DNA from: Perkinsus marinus ATCC 50983
Taxonomy: Eukaryota > Perkinsozoa > Perkinsida > Perkinsidae
Assembly: GCF_000006405.1 (NCBI RefSeq)
Contig: NW_003211646.1
Span: forward strand, 166,856 to 230,855
Direction of reading: 5' to 3'
Length of the DNA: 64,000 nucleotides
The position numbers and the translations under genes were made by a program. Within the stretch, counting starts at the first letter, position 1, and each line of letters opens with the position of its first letter. Positions 1-10,010 of the stretch are shown here, piece by piece. The notes beneath the pieces were generated by a model. That model was not told the origin of the DNA, did not search any database, and worked only from the letters and a program-made list of their open reading frames with translations.

Positions 1-688
1 GTCCCCACACCACTCGTACCCCTCCCTGGTTAATGAGTATGATGATGGTTATCATTATTGCTGATGAATCATCCACGACAGGCGAGCATGTACTACTAGG
101 CCTTCGTGACGAAGTGGCGGAGCTCGATTAGCCCGCATCTTTTGATTGTGATGTTGGGAAATAATGATCGTTTTGGAGATGTGATGATCAGAAGTGATTT
201 TCAATTGCGCTCGTCATGGTCATTTGGTAGTCATAGATCTCGAATCGCGCACCAAACTCTATCCTGGAGTTAGTCCCCGGGTTGGACATTTTCCGCCAAA
301 ACTTGTTTTCGCACAAGTTTTTTGAAGCTAGAATGATGGATGTAAGAATATAGTATTTCTCGCGCTCGGAGACCAGAACCATAGAAAGGACATCTGGCGC
401 GGATAGATAGCATCAGCCGCTTTCCCTTTTACTACTTACATACTTCACCAAGTGGCATACTACACAGACTCAGCTCCATAGCTTAACCTTACCGTCCCAC
501 CCAGCTGCTGCAGTGTAGTCCACTATGCCCTTCCTAGTTGGTAAGCAGTAGACTCTCCAACTGTACTCCATAATGATCTCACTGAAGGCAGTGATGACTC
601 GTTAAGCTGAAAAGAATATCTCGATATTGCTACATTCAGGAGGAAAACTCAAACTCGACAATAGAGGAGTAGACGGTAAGGTCAATGA
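1..688. other. Left-edge region without recognised gene
   Basis: I see no convincing coding exon here. Short open frames on both strands have no recognisable motif and no coherent splice-linked continuation. It may hold the 3' flank of the minus-strand coiled-coil gene that ends at 689. Confidence 0.4.
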
Positions 689-1686
689 TCACTGAGTAGG
701 GCATGCATTAGGAACAGCCCCAGCATCGGTATTCTTCACACGCCGTCGACGAGGCTCTCTGCTCACCGGCCCTAGTGAGAACTTCGGTCTGCCATTTGGC
801 ATTCCAGGGTTAGTACTACAATTGCTCGAATCGTGCGAGTCCATATCTGCTGATCTATTGGATGCGCGAGAAGAAGCAGCTTCGCTAACGCATCCTGGGG
901 AGGACCTCAAGTCAAGTACACCACTATCTTCAAGACCACTCCTCCTTGACCTCAATGAGCTCCTCGGCTCCGTTTGCAGTATCGATCTCACAGGTGTAGT
1001 ACACTTACGCATAGTGGAAGAACACTCACTCGTGTCGTAGGTCTCAAAGTAGTCCATAATTTCACTCGGAGCCCAACCAAGGTCCACATCCAATGTTGTC
1101 GAGGAGGTAGATGCTTTGACATCAGTACTACTAGGTGCCTGCTCCAGTACCGCACCGGCTTCATCGTTCTCTAATGCCCATGATATGGCACTATGAAGGG
1201 CTTGCTGGAGATGTCGTATGGTGTTCTCTCTGTCAACAACAAGAAGTGCGCCATCGCGAATTCTATCTTCCAGTTCTCGTTTGAGTCGGGCATTTTCGAC
1301 GCGCAACTTGTCCAGTTCGCTGCGGGACCTTTCCGCTTCACATACCGCCCCTCGTTCCCCCGCACGAGACACCTCAAGATCAGTTGATGCAGAAGCCAAT
1401 TCGCGCTGCCGTTCACGGAGGCTGTCGGCTGCCTGAAAAAGGATTGCTTGGACGCACTGAAATTAGCGTTTGTTACTTCTGCTAGTTGGCTTTTAAGGGC
1501 AGCCCTCTCCCGCTCAAGCTGATCGATTTCATCAGCCATTCTGGTCTCGGTGAGCTTCCGTCGATGTAGCTCTTTGAGGAGACGACTACACTCCTCTGAA
1601 GAGCCCACCTTAGAGCCTGGAGGAGTGGCGATGCTGAAGTTCTGACTGTGTGCATTGTTATCAGCATCCCATTGGATGTAGGACAT
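689..1686 (-). CDS. Two-exon coiled-coil protein, function unknown
   Basis: Two exons, 1477-1686 and 689-1432, joined by a 44-nt GT-AG intron (1433-1476, ends TTTTTCAG, phase 0), give about 317 residues. Residues 30-70 and about 71-135 form one continuous heptad-rich coiled coil rich in Glu, Arg, Lys and Leu (for example ECSRLLKELHRRKL, then SELDKLRVENARLKRELEDR). That continuity across the junction supports the splice. The C-terminal half is Ser-rich and low complexity with basic patches, including a PRRRR run near the end, and is probably disordered. I do not recognise a family. A structural or cytoskeletal role is only a guess. The start is the first in-frame ATG of exon 1. Confidence 0.65.
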
Positions 1687-2894
1687 ACTGGAGTAGAGAT
1701 GGCAAGGCCTCTATCCACACAACTCGACAGGATGGCCAAACTCTCAGACGGCCACACTATGAGGATCTCTCTCGAACGCTAGGCGGGATTGCATTAACGA
1801 AGCTGAAGATGCCACACTAGGAGTTGATCGAATATCGAGCTCTCAGTACAGTCCGATTAAGTTTCACCCCTCGACCTAGCCACTAACGTTCAACGATGCC
1901 CCTTAGTCGTTCTAATTATTATCAATTTCATCGATACGATGCACGAAAACACACAACGCTAGCGCTAGACTACTAGTAGTACCCCTACAAGTAGCGTTCT
2001 CCACTAAGTAGCTACACACGAAAGAATACAGTCTCATATAAAAGAGGTGTGTTTGATACGACGCGTTGTTAGGATCTGATATGAATTACAAGGGCAGTAG
2101 TGAACGCGAACTAGGAGATGATGATGCCAGGGATCACTAGGGTTCTAGGAACATCCACTGAGGGGGGATTAGAAGGCCAGTTCATGAACTGAGACGATCA
2201 TACCTTATATCGCACTTGCAGCGGTTCGTATCCTACGAGGAGCTCATATGTGCGTGTTGTCAGGCTGATGTGGGGAAACTAATCTATTTGCTAACAATAA
2301 ATGCAAATAAGGCAGTTGTATTTCTCTCCGCTGTATCGTACCATAATGGCTATCGTAGCTAATGAGAATGAGAGTAAGGGTTCACAGAATAAGATGATCG
2401 TATACAGGAGATAGAGTTGTACTAGATTGTCCTAAAGTTTAAATCCAAAGACAACACGACGATTATAGGTGCGTAAAAAAGTCGTGAAACGATTAATCGA
2501 ATCGGATTTTTTCGCATGTTTTAAAACGGTCTTTGTGCATCAGCGGGCTTAGATCTTGAGCTTCGCATTCCCTGTCTTAGAAGTGCTTTCTGACATCATC
2601 CGCGATTCTGCCAAGTCTTTTAGAGGGATCTCCTGGGTGTCGAGAGCATCGAAATCCAAATTGATATCAAGCTCGAAAATATTTCGAGTTCTATTGACCT
2701 TTCTTCCCTAACAGCATGTAGTCCATGCTTATCGTCATCGGGTCGACCTTGTGATGGCCAGTGCCCTCGGTAGACTCTTGTTCCTGTGAACTATGGCGTA
2801 ATAGTATACGCTAACACCATCTCGTAGTGTATCCATTACTATCGCTTATCGGAGTACAAGTAAATGAATTGAAAGATCATTCGAGTAGGGCATA
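1687..2894. other. Intergenic region with one possible minus-strand terminal exon
   Basis: Mostly without coherent coding. On the minus strand about 2549-2707 there is a 52-codon open stretch ending in TAA, with an acidic hydrophobic pattern (FELDINLDFDALDTQEIPL). It begins right after an AG and could be a last exon, but I found no partner exon. It remains a weak candidate. Confidence 0.25.
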
Positions 2895-2966
2895 GTGGTC
2901 GTGTCAGTCAGTGTGAGTCACATCGTCGTTAGGAACTTCATCATAAGCAGTTCGATTGGCTTCACA

Positions 2967-4112
2967 ATGGCTTTGAATGATGATTTGTCATTAACATCAT
3001 GGGATAAGACAGAGGACCCGACTGTTGTCTTGGACCTCCCCTTCGACACCCCTACTACCCTACCACAGCCCCCATCGTCCCAAGGCCCGGGACTAGAGCT
3101 GCCTACCTCCCCTAGTGGGACTCTATCGACTTGTTCGTCAAGTGATGTTGCCTATGGTATGTCCTCACCTCCTTTTAGTGCCGTTCCCCCACTAAGTGCT
3201 CTAGAGGCCCCGAATGCTGCTCTTACTTCTACTCCTCAGCAAAGTGCCTCGGGCTTCCTAGGTGCTGGTCTCCCCTCTACGGGTTTGTCTACCGCGTTCG
3301 TCAACTCCCCGTCCGATAGCGTATTATCAACGATCGGCCAGGAGCCCGGACTCGATGCCTTGAGCCGTATAATAGCTGCCAGGTGTGTTGACCCACTCAC
3401 TCTGCCGCAGGCCGCTGTACAGGACTACAATGATGATGACCACAAACAACAGCAGCCGGCTCCAAAGAGGGCTAGAGCTGCGGAATCTCAGCAGTATGAT
3501 GGTGATGCTCTGTGGGGAAGTGGACTGACTGCTCCTAGTGCTGGTGGTAGCTTGCCTCCTCCTCCGACACAGCGTCCTACCTTACAGCAGAGTGGTGGTC
3601 TTAGCCCCTATATGATGCTGAATTCCATGCGTAAAAAGGAGTATGCTGCGCCCCCTGGGGTCTGGAAGAATTCAGGTGGGTACATCTCGACTGTATACGT
3701 GAATAAAAGGCGTGTTTATGGGCCTTTGCGGAAGACTTTGGCGGAGTCAGTTCGTGATAGGGAGGAAATGCTGATAGCCAAAGAGAACCATGCATCGGAA
3801 GAGGAGATACGAGAGTTGGTGGCAGCACTGAAGGGAATCAACGGTGGGGGAAGCTCACGGGCCTCTAGCAAGGGTCGAAAGCATCGTAAGCCTCGGAAGT
3901 CTAGTAAGACTAAAACCAATAGTACTACCACTACAACAACAACGAGTACTACTACCAGTAGTACAGGTAGCGAGGAAGGGCTGTTCCCCACTATTCCGGA
4001 GACCGATGCCGCCGGGCCGGCTATGGAGTTACCGTCCTTAGCGACTCGATTTCAGAATGAGAACTACTTTGGTGGTTTCTCACCAGATGCATTCGGATTC
4101 GCCCAATATTAG
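2967..4112 (+). CDS. AP2-like DNA-binding protein
   Basis: Single-exon gene of 381 residues from the ATG at 2967. An upstream in-frame ATG at 2895 would add 24 hydrophobic, atypical residues, so I prefer the later start. The N-terminal 200 residues are Pro/Ser/Thr-rich and resemble an activation region, followed by a Q-rich and basic stretch (HKQQQPAPKRARA). A compact domain follows, about residues 230-300: GVWKNSGGYISTVYVNKRRV, then a helix with REEMLIAKENHASEEE. The three-strand plus helix layout, with Trp and basic residues in the strands, resembles the AP2 domain of alveolate ApiAP2 factors. A Lys-rich linker and a poly-Thr run encoded by (ACT)n follow. Nuclear regulator is an inference. 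The AP2 call is a fold-level resemblance, not proven. Confidence 0.6.
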   Translation: MALNDDLSLTSWDKTEDPTVVLDLPFDTPTTLPQPPSSQGPGLELPTSPSGTLSTCSSSDVAYGMSSPPFSAVPPLSALEAPNAALTSTPQQSASGFLGAGLPSTGLSTAFVNSPSDSVLSTIGQEPGLDALSRIIAARCVDPLTLPQAAVQDYNDDDHKQQQPAPKRARAAESQQYDGDALWGSGLTAPSAGGSLPPPPTQRPTLQQSGGLSPYMMLNSMRKKEYAAPPGVWKNSGGYISTVYVNKRRVYGPLRKTLAESVRDREEMLIAKENHASEEEIRELVAALKGINGGGSSRASSKGRKHRKPRKSSKTKTNSTTTTTTTSTTTSSTGSEEGLFPTIPETDAAGPAMELPSLATRFQNENYFGGFSPDAFGFAQY

Positions 4113-5517
4113 TCTTTATATGGTACTGTTGTGCCACTAGCAGTAGTAGCAGACAACACTCTTGTGTAATGCAAGCATTTTTCTGAATTTTTCTCGTCAC
4201 TACACTTTGCTGCTATCACAACCTGCTAAGCCTTCCTCCTCCTCCTGTTTAACACAGTGTGGTATCACTCGTATATCAGACCATTCAGCGAGTTATGGTA
4301 TGATTGAATATTCGTAATATATCTATCCCTTCGTTTTTTGAGCTACTGAGGGCATTAATAGTCCTCGTACTGCTACTACTATTACTATGGTGTCGCCTTT
4401 CTTAACACTACACTGAGAGAAGCCCCAATACTGCTAGCCTAAGAATCAAGGCTATAGCCCTCTCCCCTCCATTACAAGCGTCGGTTGTGCGGAATCGCAA
4501 CACCGTTGCAGTATCGTTCGCCGTTTTTAGTATTGGTTTTAGTGCTCTTTACTACTACTACCACTCTTATTGTACAGCCGGCTAGGGTGGAGCGGATTAT
4601 CGCTTCGTTCCTTGTTCCGATGATATGTTTCCTGTTGTATTATCATACAATGACTATCAGCAAGCAGTTGTTGTGTAGTGTTCACAGTTATTATTAACAA
4701 CAACAGCAGCAACGCAGAGTGTTGTCGTCCTTCGACTCGATGCGCTTCTCACAGGTCTCCAAGGAGGAGTATGCCCGGTTAGTAGATCACCCATATTCAC
4801 AGTGATGGTGTTTGTATCTTCCTCATCCTCAGGAGGTACTTCCATCTAGAATCACTGGAATCAGGTCCTCGCTGACTACCAGAGTGATTTTCCTGCACTT
4901 GTTATGGGTATTATCCATAGGAATGTTGCATGGTGTATTCTAATAGGGCACGTGAGGTAGTGTGGTCCCGATTGGGTGGCAACCCTTGAATTGCTCACCG
5001 CCGAGTTTGACGAGGAGTGTTTATAATGTTGGAGTTTCACTCGTTTTACGGTGAGGTGTAATACCCCATGTAAAATATAAGATGTATGTGTTTCCGCGAA
5101 CACCGATAACACAATTGTTTTTCGCAAAGTGAACTGTGAAGTAAGTTTTTCACTAGTGTTTTTCATATCACAGGTGAAACTTTATCAGGTATTCTCCAAT
5201 TGATAGTAATAACAATATGAACTATTGAGGTGAGATATTACTGACGATTCATTTTACAATTAGACATATAAATAGACACCAATATACAGATGATACTACG
5301 TATGGCATTTTGATGAGATATCTATTATAGACTTCACCCTCTTTGGACAGTATTGCTTGGGGGTATACTTCTCGCATGGACTAGGTCCTAAGTCTCGATC
5401 TCGGCTATCTTCATCATACGTGAAGCATGTAACAAGATGTATGTGTAGTGATGTTCTACCCGCTATTCCGTTGCCATCCATATAGTGTTGTGCTGGTGAT
5501 TTATCTCACTGGGGGGA
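4113..5517. other. Intergenic region without recognised gene
   Basis: No exon I can support. Short frames such as 4485-4697 are hydrophobic, but lack partners and family features. The region lies between the AP2-like gene and the microsatellite. Confidence 0.35.
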
Positions 5518-5527
5518 TTAGTAGTAA

Positions 5528-5607
<80 letters not shown>

Positions 5608-5608
5608 A

Positions 5609-5659
<51 letters not shown>
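5518..5659. repeat. (TAG)n trinucleotide microsatellite, about 47 units
   Basis: Nearly uninterrupted TAG/CTA repeat of about 142 bp with two single-base interruptions (TAA at about 5526 and about 5608). It creates artificial poly-Ser (plus) and poly-Tyr (minus) frames. I treat these as non-coding because both frames are pure repeat with no flanking gene signal. Confidence 0.97.
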
Positions 5660-5760
5660 CTATGTTGCCCTCCGAGTGTGTTACAACAGAGTGGATACCA
5701 GCGTGCCTTGATCATGTATTGCGTAGATTTTCATTGTCATTCTCTGACCTCAAGAGGTCC

Positions 5761-6350
5761 ATGCTAGCATGGCTAGTCTTCCTCGCATTGATCTCTTTGC
5801 TCCCTCTAGCAGCACTTCTGGTACTAGCGATAGTTGCCTCCGACTTGCTACCTCCTTCCTGCTTCTCAGGTAAGAGTGCAGTTGTCATTCCGACTAGGCT
5901 GGGGTCATCAGAGTGGTCGAGGGTTCTCATCTAACCCACCCAACTGGCATAACTCCGACATACGAATAACGGTAGTCGCAGTCGTATGAACAGACTCCAT
6001 GGGCGGCCTCATTCCTCAGAACTTCTTTTCGTATTCAAATGTGAAGGGTAAACAATCTGACGAAATGTGAGCCGATTCCCGCATCCTGATGGTTTCAAGT
6101 CTAGGCGCCTTTTCAGGCTCTGTGCCATATGTTTGGAAGATTTTCGTGCTGAAGATGCCATTGCTGAACTAGGCTGCAGTCACGTCTTCCACGAGGCTTG
6201 CTTCCGAAAGTACTATATCCTCATCGTCCCTCCCCCATCCTTTTCAGGTGGATGCGCTATGGTCCTTCCCCCCGCAGCTGTCCGTCGTGTCGTCGTGATG
6301 TAATGCTGTCTGATCTCATCCTATGTGATGGTACCGGCATGCGCTTTTAG
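5761..6350 (+). CDS. Membrane RING-H2 protein, first of three tandem copies
   Basis: Exon with a strongly hydrophobic helix from ATG 5761 (MLAWLVFLALISLLPLAALL). A downstream exon carries a RING-H2 N-half: CAICLEDF, then CSHVFHEACFRK. A 38-nt intron (6210-6247, phase 2) splits the Lys and Trp codons, and the RING closes in the next exon with W...CPSCRR. The frame then runs to TAG 6348-6350. Exons between the membrane helix and the RING are ambiguous (several GT/AG options between about 5820 and 6110), so I give only a span. RING-H2 domains recruit E2 enzymes. A membrane-bound ubiquitin ligase is the likely role, from domain knowledge only. Copies 2 and 3 follow directly. Confidence 0.6.
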
Positions 6351-6509
6351 TTACATGCTCGAGCTTGTGCGGTGTAGTATTGTCTTCATCCTTTACCAAG
6401 GTCGTCGTCATCGGTTACATTCCCCCTTGCCAGAGTGAGTGCGGCGCCTATTTTACGACCACTTTAAGTGATCTAATCTTGTCTTCCTAGATTGTCGCGT
6501 TTTCCCACA

Positions 6510-7418
6510 ATGGGCCAATCGTCTTCCCTCATCATCAGTATGTATGCATAGTGCCTTCATCCTTCCCTACATGGTTCAAGCCTGTCTCCTTAGTGGCTCC
6601 TTTATCGCCGATACCACGCCAGAGGAGGCAGAGGAGAGTATGGCGCGAATCCTTATCTTATTAGCCGTACTATTGATTCTCTCTGTTACTTGTTTCATCA
6701 CCCTAGTAAGCATAGTTATCGAGTAAAGCCCTCAGTGGAGACCACAGCTCAGGTGTATGTCGCCCATTTATGCCTCACATATGACGATGTCGAGTACGCT
6801 GAGCTCTCTACAGGACCCTATGACGATGGGCATGTGGAACACTACAGTCAGCAGCACTCTAGTGGCCTTGGGCTTAGGGCACGCCTCGTAGCATACCGAG
6901 CGATCAGGATCTTCCGTCACGGGCCCGGATGGGTCGGCGGCCCTCGCCAGGTGAATATGATGAACTCCTCCTTGCTGAGCTTGATCTCCCTTGTAGGCTC
7001 GGCGACGACTCCGATGTTCATCCGTGTTGTTGAAGGACTTGGCTAGAGGTAGGATGAGGCGGCTGCTGTAGCCCAGTAAGCAGCGGCCCTTAGGTTCACT
7101 CTATGATGCCCAACACGACTGCCCTATATGTCTATCACAGTATGAGGACATCGATACAGTCACCGAGCTCCCCTGCCATCATCTATTCCATCTAGAGTGC
7201 CTCGAGAAGTAGTCTTCCTGTTACCTTGTCTATTGCACTATCTCATCTTTAGATGGGTCAATCGTGCTGCTGCTCACAGACATCCATCTTGTCCACTCTG
7301 CCGTCAATGTCTGCCTTCTACTCTTGAGGTAGGGATCACCCTGCCGTGTTTTCCTCCCATGTACGCCCTCTAGGTACAGTTGAATAGCTCCCATGGGGGT
7401 ATCGTTACCGTACTTTAA
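6510..7418 (+). CDS. Membrane RING-H2 ubiquitin-ligase-like protein, copy 2
   Basis: Seven exons: 6510-6541, 6594-6705, 6753-6950, 6997-7048, 7094-7208, 7253-7328, 7374-7418. They sum to 630 nt, or 209 residues, with introns of 44-52 nt, all GT-AG. The N terminus MGQSSSLI fits an N-myristoylation pattern (Gly2, Ser6). Residues about 30-48 form one membrane helix ([21 protein letters not shown]). Then comes a basic linker and the RING-H2: [21 protein letters not shown], split by a phase-2 intron at Lys|Trp, then W...CPLCR. Probably a membrane-anchored E3 ubiquitin ligase facing the cytosol; substrate unknown. It lies 160 bp after copy 1 and 147 bp before copy 3, same strand. The first two exons are the least certain part. 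Confidence 0.72.
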
Positions 7419-7564
7419 CATCTCATCAGCGGACTTGTTCTTTATCTAATCAAGTATTACCTTTTTTGCCCCCACCTTAGTACGTTTGATTTCCTACTAC
7501 TCCTTGGCTTTAGCTCAGTTGTCAATTTTTTTGCGGGGGGTAGTCAGTCGTCATTGCACTACGA

Positions 7565-8359
7565 ATGTCAGAGCTCGTTAGTGGTGGTGATATAAGGATC
7601 GAATACGACGCTGACATGGACGCTATTATTATGTTCGGGAGCCTATGCATGGCCCTAGCCACAATGGGCTTCGTTATTTATGTAATCATTACACCTCAGC
7701 ATCTGTCCTGGTGCCAACCAGGTGCACCTGACGAAAGAGCAAGCCCACTCTATGTATGATGATCTACCGATTGATGCAAGCACTCCATCATCCCATCACG
7801 ACAACAGCAGGGCCGGCATGCTTCTGGAAAGCTCATCATCTAGAATGTCGTTTAGACACTGGTTGACCGCCTCCGTAGACCCCACCAAAGGTATCGTTAT
7901 TGGATATACTCCTTTTAGGTTGATGCCACTCCAGCATGCATCACACCGGAGGAGGCTAGTAGTCTCACTGAAGGGGTCTGTAATAGTGAGTAGTACCTCT
8001 ACTGTTACGTGATGACGAACCCCCTCCCTCACCTTAGTGATGCCACATGATGACCGCTCCTCCTCCTCATGTTGCTGTTGCTCTGTGTGTCTCTCGTCAT
8101 ACACTACTGATGATGTTGTTACGGTACTCAAGTGTGGCCATCTATTCCACGAAGAGTGTGTACGCAAGTAAGCACGTGTACAGGCCCCAGGCCCTCCCTC
8201 GTTAGCCTTTTTCTTTCCTTAGATGGATCGCCATGGCTCACGTCCCGGCATGTCCCTTGTGTCGATCCCGTCTGCTGGTAGGGTTGCTGCTATCATAGTC
8301 TGTCTTCTGTTTGTCTTCAGCCGTCGTTACCCCCGATGCCACGGAATCTACCCATGTGA
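7565..8359 (+). CDS. Membrane RING-H2 ubiquitin-ligase-like protein, copy 3
   Basis: Six exons: 7565-7681, 7722-7890, 7935-7985, 8038-8167, 8223-8277, 8321-8359. They total 561 nt, or 186 residues, with introns of 40-55 nt. A membrane helix lies at residues about 20-40 (IIMFGSLCMALATMGFVIYV), followed directly by a phase-0 intron as in copy 2. The RING-H2 has CCSVCLSSY, KCGHLFHEECVRK, the same phase-2 Lys|Trp intron (8168-8222), then W...CPLCR. An intron also follows the RING in both copies, so the gene architecture is conserved while sequence outside the ring has diverged. Start ATG 7565 gives a short acidic N terminus before the helix. Likely a membrane E3 ligase. Confidence 0.75.
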
Positions 8360-10010
8360 TTGAACTACTTTGAAGCCGACCTCGTTGTCGTCGTCGTCTC
8401 CGTCGTGTGTGTGTATGATCCTGATAATTATACCTCTTCTTCTTCTCCTCCTCTTTATCCTGCAGGCATACCATGCAGCCTGTATTGGTTACGTCGCAGT
8501 GACTGCTTTTTTCTTGTACACTTGAGTGAGTTAGTAGTCAATCTCCTGCTGTTCATGACTGTTCTCAGCTAGCATCCATCACCCATTTCCCTAATGACAG
8601 TTGTAGAAATGTCATGACTTTGATATGTACCAAATTGTATGCTTCTTGAAGAGGTTTAATGATAGTTGACCGGGTCACCGTGACCCACGTCGACCGACAG
8701 CGACTCGCTAGTGACTCCTTCGAGTCGCTATCGTCTAGTGGTTAGTACAATTGAATACACACTCGAAATGGGTATCATGGCAATGGTCAGGGATCACGTC
8801 GTGGCTGGAACCACCTCAGCAATTGTGTACGGTGACAGCGACTCTTTCACTTCGCCCAGTGGTGGTCGACTCCTATCGTGACTGAGGAGGGTCATGTGAT
8901 GCGTTACGACTGTCTCAACTGACCATCCGTCTCGATGTTTATCTTCGTGATAGTATATCGAGTAGTGTTCGTCGTTAGCACCGCAGGTACCTAGTTGAAC
9001 TCTATAACTTATCACACTTCATCCGACTTGATTCTGCTGTGGAGAGTTCGCTCGTATCTGATGATCAGGTTCTGATCATTTTCTAACCGATCCACTCGCT
9101 GGTCAGTCAGCTCATGGTGTTCTCGGACAGTCTGAGTACTTTCCCAGGGAGCTGGAAATCTGCCATGCTGTTATAGAGAAATTTCAGTTTCCACATGGAG
9201 GGATCATCTGATCATATCATCGGTTCCTCCGCTACGGTCATTCTCACAGTGTAATTGAGTTCTCTCATTATCTCACTCATCTCGCATTCGTCTTATATAA
9301 AGTCAGTCCGTTGGACAGTGATGTCTGTGGAAGGGGATGGCCGCCAGATTCAGCGTTCGATTCCGCAATTCCTCACAGTAGATAGTTGTGATTGAGGAAC
9401 CCATGGCCATCATGTTTGGAAAGCAACAAGTTATCTCTTTGTTATTATTATAATATCGGTACGATGGCCATGTAAGCTGTATTTCTTACTCTTTATAATT
9501 GACTTTCGAATTTGATGGACAGCGTTGTGTTACGATACAGCGAGAACTGCCTGTCCGATACTTAGCATCCATTACCCGTGCGTTCTCAACTCATGATACT
9601 CCGTGTCGTTTCTAAATAGTCAGGGATGGAGAGCACGTATGTCCTGCAGTGTGAGCGCTATCCAAATCGGTGCACTATAGGTATAGTTTCCACTGTTGAC
9701 TCCAGTGAGATCACGTGTGTAAAGTGGCTGTACATACATCACATATGATATATGGACATATTCCAAAGGGGAACTTTCCACACACTTATCTCTCGGAGAT
9801 TCGAGATCGAAGCAGTAGAACCCCGCTGATTCACATTTGGAAACCCCCTTCGTACGATGAGGCTTTGAAGCCAACTCATTTTCATTATCGTGGCGATAGG
9901 AAACTCAATTTCCCGAACGGCATGTTGAATATCGCAGTCGTTCGTTTTCTTCCACTCCGACTACTGTATTACTAACAACGCAAGACGTACAGATTTTGGT
10001 AAGGAGTAAT
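8360..10010. other. Intergenic region, no gene supported
   Basis: Contains short simple CGT-rich sequence near 8390-8420 and several small inverted repeats (for example around 8680-8730). Frames at 9620-9874 (minus) and 9715-9975 (plus) overlap each other and neither shows a family motif, so I leave both out. It probably contains the 3' side of the RING array and the end of the PPAN gene. Confidence 0.35.

Noticed and set aside
5448-5715. Poly-Ser and poly-Tyr open frames
   Set aside because: They are only the TAG repeat read on either strand; no flanking exon or start supports coding.
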